NCBI GenBank assembly: GCA_010015805.1
Contig: ML978128.1
Location: forward strand, 1,612,001-1,676,000
DNA: 64,000 nt
DNA from: Rhizodiscina lignyota
Taxonomy: Eukaryota > Ascomycota > Dothideomycetes > Aulographales > Rhizodiscinaceae
Direction of reading: 5' to 3'
Shown here: positions 34,786 through 46,260 of the stretch, in pieces
How the letters are laid out: each line of letters starts with the position of its first letter
How positions within the stretch are numbered: the first letter of the stretch is position 1
Translations under genes and position numbers: made by a program
The notes under the pieces: model-generated
The model's input: only the letters and a program-made list of their open reading frames with translations
Told to the model about the DNA's origin: nothing
Database searches by the model: none

Positions 34786-35477
34786 GTGCTGGCGTCTCGA
34801 TTTTTCGAGCACATTTCCTTTCTGAGCGCTTGCTTCGTTTTTGTCAAAGTCCAAAGTGCCAACTTTCCGATCACCGCCAGTAGGTACAATGATATCCGCA
34901 ATCGTCCTTCGGACAATGCTAACCTTAAGAACGAATTACTAGATTCCATAAGGACAACCGAGTTCGTTAAGACGAAATTAGAGGAATCATATGCCTCTAG
35001 AGCTATAGGTATCCTGCTATACTCTTCCTGGGATAGATTCAGCTGCGATATATCGCGTCTACGGGACATCATCATCTCTGTCAAGGTCCCTTTCTACCTC
35101 GTATACGCCTTCGACAGTCCTTCGACAGTCCGTAGATTAAGTTTACTAAGAGTCCACTCTTCAAGCTTGGCGTGGAGTCGGGCACAACATAGGCAATTGT
35201 CCGGTCGGCCGTGCTACTCAAGTGCATCTACAAGCCGTTGGGTGACACCCCTGGTGACTGGAGTGCTATTAAGAGGCGAGAGGGAGTACGAGCAGTAATA
35301 GAGGTCGCCCAGAGGCTGCAGGAGATACAAAGCTTCAAAGACCAATGTTCGAAAGGTCTTACTATCTCAAGCAAAAACAGGATTGATCGCATAACGTCAT
35401 TAAGGACTCTGAGGAGACTCTTTGACTGGCCGTCTCATCCCGTCAAACTCGAATCGTTCCGAGCCACTGACGATTAA
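34786..35477 (+). pseudogene. Probable gene relic or internal exons of an unrecognised gene
   Basis: Two open segments, 34786-35100 and 35193-35477, could be joined by removing 35101-35192 (GTATAC...TAG), giving about 200 in-frame codons. The text is helical and charged (LKNELLDSIRTTEFVKTKLE; VIEVAQRLQEIQSFKDQ) and protein-like. However, the first segment begins at GTG and contains no internal ATG, so no start codon is visible. It could be the downstream part of a gene whose first exon I cannot see, or a decayed copy. I recognise no family. The putative intron contains a tandem 11-bp repeat. AT content is higher than in neighbouring genes. Confidence 0.3.
35110..35131. repeat. Tandem 11-bp repeat (two copies)
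   Basis: TTCGACAGTCC occurs twice back to back, inside the putative intron of the relic at 34786-35477. Confidence 0.8.
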
Positions 35478-35928
35478 CTTCCGCTAAGGATTAAAGGAAG
35501 ACAACGTCTCGCAATGCTGCGACTCAAATATCACGTCGGCGTCGGTAGAAGAACGGCGAAGGTTCACCGAATATGAAAATAGATCGACGGGTATATCAAA
35601 CACGAAAGCTGCATTTATATAACTCCAAATGGCTACCTCTAAGGTATAGTCACACACATAGCCTATCAATCTCCTATGCTCCTGTGCAAAAGCAACGCTT
35701 GAACGCCTAAACAAGAACAGCAAGACCATGCGGGGCCGATGATGCCTCTCGCTGCAAACGCCGAAGAATGAAGCAAGAACGCCAGATTAGCCGTATGCAT
35801 CGTAAGATCATGCAAAACATGCACCGTTTCCCCAGTGACCCATATCCACAGAACAATGCAGGGCGCCGCCGGAAATGCTGAGAACTTTTGGGAGCCCGAA
35901 ACCGTTTTAGACCGATGGGAGAACTCCT
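35478..35928. other. Spacer before the DHA1 MFS gene 3' end
   Basis: No gene seen; AT-rich with short overlapping frames. Confidence 0.5.
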
Positions 35929-37765
35929 TTACACCTGCTCGATCTCGCTGGCTTCCAACTCCTGAATGAGGGCCAAGATATCGGTCTTGTCTTCCTCTGT
36001 ACTTTCCGCTGCGTTATCGTTGGCAGCGGTCCAAGCGACGGCATTGCCAATGTGAGCAGTCTTGTTCTTCTGCCTCTTGATGAATGGGATTTGCAGGGCG
36101 CCGATGATTGCAACAACAGCAGAAGACCACCAAGGAACTGGGCTGAAGTGCGCGTTCGTTCCAACACTGTACAAGAATCCCGATACTGGGCTGGCCATCA
36201 TACGACACGCTCCGCCAGTGCTTGCAGCAAGGCCATTGATCTTTCCAAGGGTGCATGGCGAGGGAGCGGCTTCTTTGATGAGGATGAGAAGGAGGGGGTA
36301 AGCAATAATCATGAAGAAGTTTCGGATCGTGAGACATGTATAGATGCCAAAGTAGAGCCACTGGGGTGGGAGGCAACCGAGGAAGGGAACGATAAAGTAG
36401 CAAATTGGATGACCGATCGTGACCATGGCAAAGAGTCGCCAGACTCCAATCTTGGTTGCAAGGTAAGGGAAGATGAAGGCTTGGATGAAGAGTGCAACCA
36501 CACCGTTGATGCTCATGATCACACCGGTCTGCTGCATGGAGAGATCGAGTCCACCTGCAAATGGGCTCTCGTCGGCATCATCTTGCAGGTATATGGGCAT
36601 AAGGGTATCATAGGTCATCGAGTGGTAGGTGTAGAGGCCCAATGCAACAATGAGAATGAGCACGGACTTGTTGTAGCACTTCGATGACGAAGCAGATGAT
36701 ATCGAGCTGCTGTCGGACGATTTGTGCCTCTTCTCAGGCCTGGGCGAGGGAGAGTCTTCGGTAATACGCACGGGGTTGAACGTACCATATGATTCGGTAG
36801 TCAAGTCGGCAGCCGCTGTGGTCGTGTTGCTCGTGGTCGGAAGAAGCGGGGTCTCTGCTGTGGTGTTATCGAGCTCCTCTTGCGTGCTCCACGGCTGCAT
36901 GTCTGGATGAGTCTCATCAAGGAAGAAATATCCAGCAATGATAGAGACGAACATGAGAACAGCGCACATGACGTTCGGAAGCAGGTAGGGAAACGTTCCA
37001 AAGAGGCCGTCACGAGAGAACAATGACGGAAAGTTCTCAGCAGGATCGGCAAAGAGACCGCCTACAGCAGGACCCAAGATCGTTCCAATGCTCCACACAG
37101 CAGGCATTACAGCAAATGCCTTAGCTATAGCGTGACTCTGTTAGCCGTTGTACTTACTCTGGGTATTACAAATTACTATACTTACGCTCATGTGCTGGGT
37201 TGACTGTGAGTTCGCCGACCATAGTTTGAATGACACCGACATTGCCATTGAGCATGCCGCCTAGCAGTCGTCCGAAGAGAGCGACCCAGAAATTTGATGC
37301 AAATCCAACTACGAGTAGGGAGAGTAGGGTACCTGCACATCCAAAGAGCAGAACAGGTTTCCTTCCCACACGGTCGCTCACACTTCCCCAGTAGATGCCG
37401 GTAAGCGCCTCCGCGAAGGCAAATGCCGCGATGAGCACGCCTGCGTAGAAGGCGGCATCGCTCTTGTCGCCGATTTCATAGTGAAGAACGGCTTTCCAGG
37501 CGTATGGTAAGAAACTTGTGAGCGCAATCGGCTCAGCAACTCGCACTAAAGCTGTGAGGAAGTCAGCAAGTGATGCAACAATAACGTGTGTGCAATGGAT
37601 GTGGCCTCAGTTCTTCAACCTCAACGACCTCCAATCCATGCATCTCGGTTTTTTTACCTGGCCAGTGCCAGTATTTTCTTGTTCATACGTACCAAGTATT
37701 CCAAGCTGAGCGGCGGGAAACTTGTTTGGGTCACGAGGGAGTCTTTGGTCTGGTGTAAGTCCCAT
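35929..37765 (-). CDS. MFS transporter, DHA1-type drug/metabolite efflux carrier
   Basis: A 544-residue major facilitator in three exons: 37765-37693, 37551-37186 and 37124-35929; introns are 141 and 61 nt. Splicing yields QLGILALVRVAEPIALTSF and PAHEPKAFAVMPAVWSIGT, both typical of fungal YCR023C/ZIF1-like carriers. Motif A is clear (GSVSDRVGRKPVLL) after the second helix. Twelve hydrophobic segments are split by a long central cytosolic loop with a Ser-rich run (SSDSSSISSASSSK). The C-terminus is acidic and ends in a helix rich in Glu/Leu. The N-terminus MGLTPDQRLPRDPNKFP starts at the first in-frame ATG. It is probably a plasma or vacuolar membrane antiporter; the substrate is unknown. Confidence 0.92.
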
Positions 37766-38568
37766 GTCCTCTCGGTACTTTTGATCCTTACGGTTAATGC
37801 CAACGCGTAGACCACACTCAAGCCGGCGAGAAGAAGTAGCTTGATCGTTTACGCTTGACCTGATGTTGCCCAGACTGAGAGACAATACAATGTTTCCGAG
37901 CACAATTGACTGATGAGGAGAGATGAGGGCGAGAAAGTTGGGTGGGAGGGCGAAGGCGGCAGTGGTATTTACAGGTTTTGCAGCGGCCGATCATGCTAAG
38001 TGGCGGCGGAAATATCGAGAAGGTAGCGCCAAGCCTATGCTCCACCAACTCCAGCCAAGGACGTTGGGACGCCACGCGTTCATTGGCCGACATTGGCCAA
38101 CGACACGCACGTTCCAGCCTTTTGCGCATCGCATGCTCAACCTCCGCCCAACTTTTCATACGTCAATTGCCGCTCTCCACCGCGATGAAAGTGGCTAAAA
38201 ACTTGACTCACTTCTAATATCGTCCATTGCTTTCAAGCTATGCTATTTTTCCCCGTTACTTTCCGAGCCTAAACCTTAAAACGATCGATGGGCCACTCAT
38301 GGTGGGAGCGAAACAGCCGCATGGACCCTCTCAAGGGCATGCAGTGATGCGAGGCTACTCCGGCACAAGCGGGAGCTAAACATGGGTCTTATGATATTGT
38401 TCCTCTACTTTTCCAGGTCGCATGCTACGCTTCTCACGAGTGACGAGCGGGGCGATCTGGACTGCGCTGACTGCCGGGAAATAACAGCCAGAACCATCAC
38501 TTTGGAACTAGCTGGTGCTCGGCTATGCGAAGTAGGTATCACCAGATTGATGCAGCTGCATACCACCT

Positions 38569-38841
38569 CTATGCTGCGAGACATGGCATGAGAACGACAG
38601 CGGGGTCCACGTTCGACTTCTTTCCCTCCAAGGCATCCAGTGGACGAAGAAGCTTACACTCTGCTGGCGTAAGGCTTCCGTACAGCTGACTGATTGTCCC
38701 AGCGGGCCTTGGGCGGAATTTGCGAGGCGTCGGCTCTGCGATCGGGATCGCCTCTGGAGATCGGTAGGTTCCACAAGGCGGTGTAGCCACTTGCCCCATT
38801 CCAATCCCCGTTATACCGGCGACGTCGGGCGTCGCGTCCAT
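38569..38841 (-). CDS. Weak candidate small protein, 90 residues
   Basis: Open from ATG at 38841 to TAG at 38569. The text is proline-rich in the middle (IPIAEPTPRKFRPRPAG) and has coding-like codon choice (many C/G third bases), but no family, signal peptide or intron support. It may be a terminal exon, a relic or chance. Confidence 0.22.
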   Translation of the reverse strand: MDATPDVAGITGIGMGQVATPPCGTYRSPEAIPIAEPTPRKFRPRPAGTISQLYGSLTPAECKLLRPLDALEGKKSNVDPAVVLMPCLAA

Positions 38842-39124
38842 AAGGGAAATTGAAGCCAGCGTCAACCCCTCACGCTTCTATCCGAATATCTTGTGGCCCT
38901 AGTGCCGATAGTCTAGCTTTCGACGCATACGGTGCAAGGCAGCTGAGATGGACGGATCACAAAGAGCCGCATCACCTGCTCTAGATGTAAAGAGTAACAG
39001 TTTCCATACTGAAACTAGCAAGTCCATTCCAGATCTACGGTTTGCACGTGAAGGAAGCCGAAAATCCTTGACTAAGTTCTGTGGATCTGTCAATCTGAAG
39101 GACCCTGGAGGACGAAAATTTTGC

Positions 39125-39373
39125 TCACACCACTAACGTCAGGGTAAAAAATATGAAGCTGCGATCTGCTCTCGATCCTCCATCGCAGAACGCAGATTCG
39201 GCGCCGTAAAAGAGTGTGAAGGGTGATTCTCGGACAACCTCGTTGTAGACGGTAGACGAGAGTTGGAGCACGGGTAAGCTCGGTTCGGGGATTGCTCGTC
39301 GAAAACCTCTTGGTCCCTTAGTCAACAAATGAGAGCCGCTGACGACAACGACGTAATGTGCTTTCTCTGCCAT
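39125..39373 (-). other. Weak open frame with a faint 2EXR/F-box-like phrase
   Basis: An 82-codon frame starting at ATG 39373. The phrase LSSTVYNEVVRESPFTLFYG loosely recalls the 'xxIYxEaxxxFYgxNxF' pattern of fungal 2EXR-type proteins. The likeness is short and could be chance. Confidence 0.15.
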
Positions 39374-40070
39374 TCAGCTATAGCATGCTTTGGAGAATCT
39401 TGTTCTCAATACATATATCAGAAGGTCTCGCACATCTCGACAAGTTCGGCATTTCTCTTAGACAGTGCAACCTCGCCAAAATAGTCCGTGCGACAAGGCA
39501 ACAGGCTTTCACATTCTCTTACAGAAAGTTAGGCTCACGGTTCGATCTGGGACAGATGCCGCTTTCGTTTGATTCAAGGCCGCCGTAAGATGGGTTTGAT
39601 GTTATCCGCGAAGGGCTGGTTACACGATATAGATTTCTAAGTACTCGAACCCTTTGAAATAGTGCCAATCTATTGACAGAATACATACGGGTTTCACATA
39701 GCTCACCTCTTCTCTATTCCCAGCTACGTGAATACGCTGTCCAAATATTCACGTGGAAATTGTGTTGCCTAGGCGTCCAGCACTCAAAATTCAATGAAGC
39801 CACCTCAGCCACCAATTTGACGCGCCAGACGCGAATCCGCATGCGCCTAGGCCTCGTAGTCCCTGCAAACGCCACAAGGAATGACGTCTCGTTTCGCACA
39901 TCATGGAACACCCCCCTCCTTCTTTCCTTCATTATTATAGAAGCTCGACAGGCTACTGTACCACAACACGAACATTACCTAAATTCGATTGAATCCTTCT
40001 CTCCTAACTCAACACCTATTTCCCCCGATCGAAGACCTTAAAATTCACCTGCTTACCCAAAGTCGACATC

Positions 40071-41054
40071 ATGGCGACCACAGTACACGTTCAGAACATC
40101 TCGAGCCAAACCAGCGAGAAGGAGGTCAGAGACTTCTTTAGCTTCTGGTGAGTTTCCTACTATTATCAATCTTTCGCTCCGGAGAGCTTTGCGCTGACAG
40201 CTCTTGTACAGCGGCAAGATCAGCTCCCTATCTGTTACCCCTACTTCAGACGCTCCCGATGCGTCAAAGTCTGCGACCGTGACCTTCGAGAAGGAGACCG
40301 CAGCAAAGACTGCTCTTCTTTTGGATAACACCCAGCTCGGTCCTGCCCAAGTCAACGTCACTGCTGCACAATCCATCAGTGACATGGCTGGCGGAAAAGC
40401 TACAGCAGGCGACGACGAGCAGGACGTCGCACCCGAGGACAAGCCGCGAACACGCATCATTGCGGAATATCTGGCACATGGATACGTCGTCAGTGACAAG
40501 GCTATCCAAGGCGCAATCGACTTGGACAAGAAGCACGGCATCTCGAGCCGCTTCCAATCGGCGCTCACAAACTTCGATGCCAAGTACAAGGCGAGCGATA
40601 GGGTGAAGGCTGCGGATACCCAATACAAAGTCAGTGAGAGGGCCAGCGGTGCTTGGTCTGGCTTGAATTCGTATTTCGAGAAGGCCTTGGACACTCCAAC
40701 GGGTCAGAGAGTGCGGCAGTTCTACAGTATGTGCAATCACCCTTGAACTATTAGAAAGCTAGCAACCTCTAACATACTGCAGTGGACAGCAATAAGCAGA
40801 TCATGGATGTACATAATGAGGCTCGTCATTTGGCGGATCTGAAGACGGGCAAGCCTGCAACCGGGCAAACCGAGGATCACTCAGAGGCTGCTCCATCCCA
40901 AGCTGAGGAGATGGGCATGGAGAAGCTCCCAGACTCAGACCGCACAAAGTGCAACTGCGGTGCAACGACCGAGAAGTGCCCTTGCGAGCCTGGAAAGTGC
41001 GCATGTGCGAGCTGCGCGAAGAACCCAGATGGGACACCTGTGACGACTTCCTAA
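40071..41054 (+). CDS. Vip1-like RRM protein with C-terminal metallothionein-like tail
   Basis: A 287-residue protein in three exons: 40071-40147, 40212-40726 and 40783-41054. The RRM at residues 1-78 has VHVQNIS and FFSFCGKISSLSV, as in S. pombe Vip1-type cytoplasmic RNA-binding proteins; exon 1 ends inside it. The middle (about 115-215) is the family's helical region (AEYLAHGYVVSDKAIQGAI, then SGAWSGLNSYFEKAL). The third exon ends in a striking cysteine tail: C254, C256, C263, C265, C270, C272 and C275, pattern CxC-x6-CxC-x4-CxCxxC, as in fungal copper metallothioneins. The tail probably binds Cu(I) or Zn(II) (inference). It may be common in filamentous fungal orthologues; I cannot check. 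The RNA-binding role is by family only. Confidence 0.92.
40950..41015 (+). other. Metallothionein-like seven-cysteine module
   Basis: This segment encodes residues 254-275 of the Vip1-like protein with seven cysteines in CxC-x6-CxC-x4-CxCxxC spacing and no aromatic residues. All of it lies within the last exon. Confidence 0.7.
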
Positions 41055-42500
41055 GGCTGAGAGCCTGATCAAGGGCAGGTAGGCGGAAAGTCTTGCTGAC
41101 CGCTGCGGAACTTGCGACTTTATTACCTGCCGCCGCCTATTTCGCGAAGTTTGGACGGGTTCTCGGACCGAAGATCTTTACTTTCTGCTGGTCGTAGGTG
41201 TCATCGGCGAGAATATATGATAGCAGCACCTACCTCAATGAACGAAGATGACGAATCCCCTTGAGTAGATCTCTAAACTATCAGTGTGATTGGCTGTGCC
41301 GTGCAGGATCGGTGTGAATTTCATGTCCCCAAATTTATGAACGCCCTGCATATGGTCGGCGGGAATGCGGCGGGTGCCGCAGAACCACCTCCTTGGCGTC
41401 ACGAAACGAGCTTGAGCCCTGAACATCCAGCGACAACAAGCTCTCAATTGGGACGTCAGCAGGGCGACTGTGGAAAGTTCAACCTCGCTGCTGAAGAGAT
41501 CGCCATTGAGCCTCACCCCGATGAGGCCATTCAGCACCGCCGAGTTTCTAGGCGAGCGATTCCGGACGAGGGCAAGACATGGAGCTGGCGGAGACGCGGC
41601 CGCCAGGGCAATTAATTGGTGAGATGAGCAGGCTTTCGTTGGCGGATGCGGTTCTAACACTATTCTCGAAAAGCGTTTCAGGTCCGCCATGACCAGCAGT
41701 GGTTGGATGGGTGTGCGGCTTTGACGCCGGCGTGAAACGGGACCCGTCGGTGTTGCCAGGCTATCCAATGCCGACGTCCAATATTCCCTGAAGTCCCGAC
41801 GTCGCAGAAGCTTTTCATCCTCCAGCCAACTCTTCCTACCCCATGGTCTAGAGCCCGTCAGGACTCTACAATGGTAAGGCTGTCAGCCTTCGGGAAATGG
41901 CTGGGGCGCCGTTGAAGCCTCCCCTCCGTCGAAGCCCCCACAATCCGAATTATCTGAAATTATTTGCATTGTAATTGGGCAGAATGGGGAGCATTGACCT
42001 GCTTCAGCCTGTCTTAATCCTTGTTTGGACGTCGGCGTCGATCATTACAATCATATCTCCAGGACATTAGATGATCCTTCCACAGCCTGCCCCCTCAACG
42101 TACGTGTGCAATACTCGCGTGCACATCTACTTATGTCTCTTTTGTGTCACTCGTTACGTGGACAGCTGTAAATGCATTTTATTATATGTTCAACTTCCCC
42201 GAAACACGCCCCGATTAGATCCCGGTGCATGTCGAACCCGCTGTAACTGCACGAACATTGCCGCACAAGCACGACCTCCGTATCTCCCATCGGCGAGGTC
42301 CACCGGACGATTACGCATTTAGACTCTCTCCGAAGCGTGTAAGACGTAGGCGCTGGATCGCCGCGTTCTATTTTCCCCAGATATCGAGCTCAACAACCAC
42401 GGCGGCGAGCCTCCGACGATGAACAAAAGGGCATAGCCTCCAAACACAGAACTCTTCGAGTTTTGCGAGCAGCCTCTCGTTCAACTTCCCTTTCCACGTC
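41055..42500. other. Intergenic region
   Basis: 3' region of the Vip1-like gene and promoter of the DUF1765 gene. Overlapping frames at 41235-41768 (minus) and 41286-41615 (plus) lack family features; the minus one opens at TTG. Confidence 0.55.
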
Positions 42501-45500
42501 ATGTCCTACGGCTCCGTCCTTATCGACCGTCCAGAGATCCATGCAGGGATTTTTGGGATGCGAAACGAATCCAAGCGCTCTCGACAAACCCCTTCCTCAA
42601 CTTCCTCGAACCCTATCAATCATATCCTTCGCCGAGCAAGCAGTTTTACGCACTTCCCCCAGATTCGAGAAACCGCAGTAGAACACTTCCCGTCAGTTCA
42701 GAGTAAAGGGACATTTACTGAAGACGATCTAATCGTTGTGAGAGGTCACAGTGCAGATCAAATTTCGACGTCGTCTGGTACTATCAGCCCGGAGAATGAT
42801 CCACCAACGCCACCCGAACCCGTGTCAATATCGTCTGAGCCCGTAGACGGAGGCTTCCCGGCCTTCCTCGAGGACGTAAAGGCGCACGCAATGTTCGAAA
42901 CGTCGACCGAAAAATTCCAATTGATGCGCCCAGAAGCTGCTGTGACAACGCCATCAACACATAATAATAAACTTCGGCGGAGGTCTTGGCTTCCTCCAGT
43001 CTCTCGCACACTCTCCCGCCCAACGTCGCCGAGACGAGAAGCGAACACAACTCCCGAGCCAATACCAGAGAATGTCTCAACGGCTGATTCGAAGGCGGCA
43101 AAATCACGCAGGCGTAACTCCTGGATGCCTTCGAATAACGCGTCGTCCGACGCGCAGGGCTCAGAAAAGTCGAAGACTCTTCCTCGACTAGACACCAATG
43201 CCATGGCTAAAAAGTCAAGGCGGCCGATGAGTGAGATATTCGGCATATCGCCGACGGCATCAAGTGCTGAGCGCCCGTCTCTATCATCTTTGCCGCCATT
43301 GAATACGGACATAGCACAGAAGAAGTCGAGGCGTCCACTGAGTGGAATATTCGGCCCTTCTCCTACAACACCTAAGAAGTCGCAAGAAGAACCGCGCTCT
43401 GCTCCTCCGACCTCAATTTCAAAGTCTTTCTCGTTGGATCGCATGCCTTATCGCATGCCGTCATTGAAGGATTCGCTGCCATCATTTGATCGACTCCCAG
43501 CGCTCTCGAGGAATGCTTCGGACAAAGCCCTTTTCACGAAGAGTGATCCTGCGCGGAGGAGAGATGAGCTGTGGACCTATTTCAAGGCGCTGGACGCAGA
43601 CTACCAGAAGTACGTTTATCTTCCTCCCAAAGTAGACCAGGTACATACCTTACAGACCACACGTTAATCTTTATTTCTAGGTTTCACGGAAAGAGCTCCT
43701 CGGTAAAGGCGACGATTGTTCGAGCCTCCCTACTACCCTTCCTGAGAGCCCACAGTGGCGACACATCCGCACGAAACTTGCGCGCAGAAGATCTTGAGAA
43801 GAGGGTGAATGTTCTGAACAAATGGTGGGCAGGTTTGCTTGAGGTTCTGAATGGATTAAACAACCAATCCATGTCTGGAACGGATAGGCCTGTGCTTTTG
43901 GACGGTGTAGTGGGCATCATGGAGCGCCCTGAGTGGAGAGCACCTCCATCAGAATATTCTCCACTTACTGGCCGGTAAGTTACCTTCTGTTGAGTTGTAG
44001 TGGAATATGTTCAAGATTTCTTTGATATCCGCCTCTGGAACATCAAAATGGGGCTAACAATCTATTCATTTTCAGGTCATCAACGTCATCTCACCAACGA
44101 ACCCATTCATCATCATCCACAGACTCAAGCTCCTCCGATTTCCTGGCCGATTCGATCCATCACAACATCCGCAATATCTTCGTTCAAAACATCCTCACAC
44201 AAATGGGCTTCGTCGTCGAGAAAATGTCGCTCAAGAACACCCCAGCAAGCGTTGTAGCTTTCTGCGGGAAGGCCTGCGCCTATGCCTTTTTCTTCTGTCC
44301 CGGCGTTGCTAAGTTCCTAGTTTCACTGTGGAAGTTGACAATGGATCCTATGCGCCGAATCTTGGACGAGTACGGCGTGCCGCGGCACTCGATCATGGGA
44401 GACGTGTCCAAGCGCGTGTGCTCGGCGTTTCCGTCTCATTTGCAGGAGTTGCGATTGGTTTCATTGACAATGACGCTCAGGAGCTTGCAACACAATCCTA
44501 CTCCTCCCTTTCAGACGGCTCATTACAATTGGTTTGGGCCTTGGGTTAACAAATGGGCTGGAAGAGACAGCGATCTGTTCTACATGTTCTTCAAGAACTA
44601 TCACATGCTCGCAACTGACTTTCTTCCCCACAAAGCAAAGAAACTGGAAAGGATTTGCGCTCCGGGCCTCTTGATGGTCCACGCGCAACTTCTGACGACT
44701 TTGGACGCGACCATCCATCGGAATCCTTCATCTGCGCCTGAGGAGCCCCGGAACGGAGCTTCGTCGACGACTTTTGACGACTTGCTGAATGATGCGGATG
44801 CTTCTGCACCAGCTGTGCCGGTTCCTGGCACAAACGCAATCAGACTCATGGCTGAGAATCGCGTGATTATGCTGTTACGAGATTGTCTCTCGGACAGGAG
44901 TTTCAACTCGAATGGAGCGCGGCACTTCTCCGCTCAATGTCTAAGTCACATCCTGCAAGCAGCCGCAAGGAAAACCTCGCTCTTCGATCACAACGCATGC
45001 TTCACATTATGCGACTTTCTCGAGGAGGCTGTTCCAATATTTGTCCGATATGATAATGGCTGTGCAAAAGAGGACGCTGTTTTCGAATGGTCATTCTGGA
45101 CAACGGTCTGGCGCAAGATGGTTGAAAGCCAGAATACGACGACCGAGATCAGAGTTTATGCTCTGTTGTATACTATCTGGAACCTTATCGCGGAAGACGC
45201 TGATCGCAAGGTCGACTTTTGTGTCAATTTCTTACTGGCTTCCGATATCTTCCTTACTCGATTCAACCACTGGTGTCCGATGGTGAGGGGATACTACATG
45301 CGCTTGTTAAGCTGGCGAGTCGCTCGCTACGATGCAAGCGCATCGCCCTTGGATACGTGAGTATTTCCTATCCCTCACTATAGAAACTACTAACACTGTC
45401 ATAGCACTATTTTAGCAAAGCTGATGGAGAGATTGAGCACTGTGTGGTCATTTTTCCTCTTCACCAGACAACTCCCGGGAACGGACATCGTTGTTGATCA

Positions 45501-46260
45501 TGAAGCGACTCCTGGTTCACCGGCACCTGGAAGAAGGCTTCTCATTATTCGCACCGACCCATCAACGAACCCTAATGGCGGTACGCTGCTATCATTCGAC
45601 GACACAACATCAGCCACCCAGTCAACGCGCCCTAGACGGAATTCTTGGGTAGACAAAATGGCAACCGGAGATTGGCGACCCGACTCTGCAGACTCGAGTG
45701 ATTCCGGAGAACAAGATGAGGCACCGCGCCGATGGTCGCTTCTCCGTAACGTCATTGACGCAACTTCAATAAGGTCAAAGTCGCAAAGTCCCAAGCCGAC
45801 GGGCCGCGACACGCCAGACAGCGGGCGCAGCTCGCCTCCTGTGAAGCCTGATCCGCCGCGGTCTGAGTTCCGACACCACACTCGCCAACGAAGCGGAAGC
45901 ATGCCAGCTGCTCCTCGCCATCGGACATACTGCTTCAAGTTCTCTCTGGAGCATGTAGACAGGCGCTTCCACAACCAAGCCAGTATCGATCTACGGCCAC
46001 CTCGTCTGCCTCTAGCGGCACAGCAGCATTTATTGTCAAACTACAATCTCGACGCCATGTACAGTGACATTCGGCCGACCCAACCTGATGGTGCTGCGGC
46101 TGGGTGTGGAACATATACGGGTCGCGCACTCGCTGAGTGGACGGCGGTGGTGACTGAGTGTCAGAACTTCTTTGAGAGGAGGATCAGGGAGGGCGTGCCT
46201 TCGCACAGGTTGGTCGAGACGCCTATGCTGGGTGTTGAGACGTTCAAGAGACCAGGTTGA
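42501..46260 (+). CDS. DUF1765 (UPF0592) family protein, 1179 residues
   Basis: Large fungal-specific protein in four exons: 42501-43609, 43681-43974, 44076-45356 and 45405-46260, with introns of 71, 101 and 48 nt. All junctions keep frame and rejoin plausible text (DADYQKFHGKSSS; LTGRSSTSSH; LDTTILAKLMERL). The first 340 residues are Ser/Pro/Arg-rich and contain three near-repeats of the type KKSRRPxSxIFG or RRRNSWMP that look like basic phosphosites. The conserved DUF1765 region spans about residues 365-930: helical, with a phrase FFFCPGVAKFLVSLWKL that is hydrophobic but not clearly transmembrane. The C-terminal third is again partly disordered, then ends in a short conserved block (FKFSLEHVDRR). 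Members occur throughout ascomycetes; the biochemical role is unknown to me. I assign the family from overall pattern. Confidence 0.85.

Larger units (their letters stand above)
37766..40070. other. 2.3-kb intergenic region with weak small frames
   Basis: Mostly non-coding. Two minus-strand frames deserve mention and are treated separately: 38569-38841 and 39125-39373. The 3' end is a pyrimidine-rich leader of the Vip1-like gene. Confidence 0.5.

Noticed and set aside
37766-37903. N-terminal extension of the DHA1 MFS protein
   Set aside because: The frame is open but contains no ATG before 37765 and no carrier-like text.
41235-41768. 177-codon minus-strand frame downstream of the Vip1-like gene
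   Set aside because: Opens with TTG; the first ATG is 27 codons in; text is not protein-family-like.
42758-43444. 228-codon antisense frame in the DUF1765 gene
   Set aside because: Lies wholly inside exon 1 of a well-supported gene and shows low-complexity mirror text.
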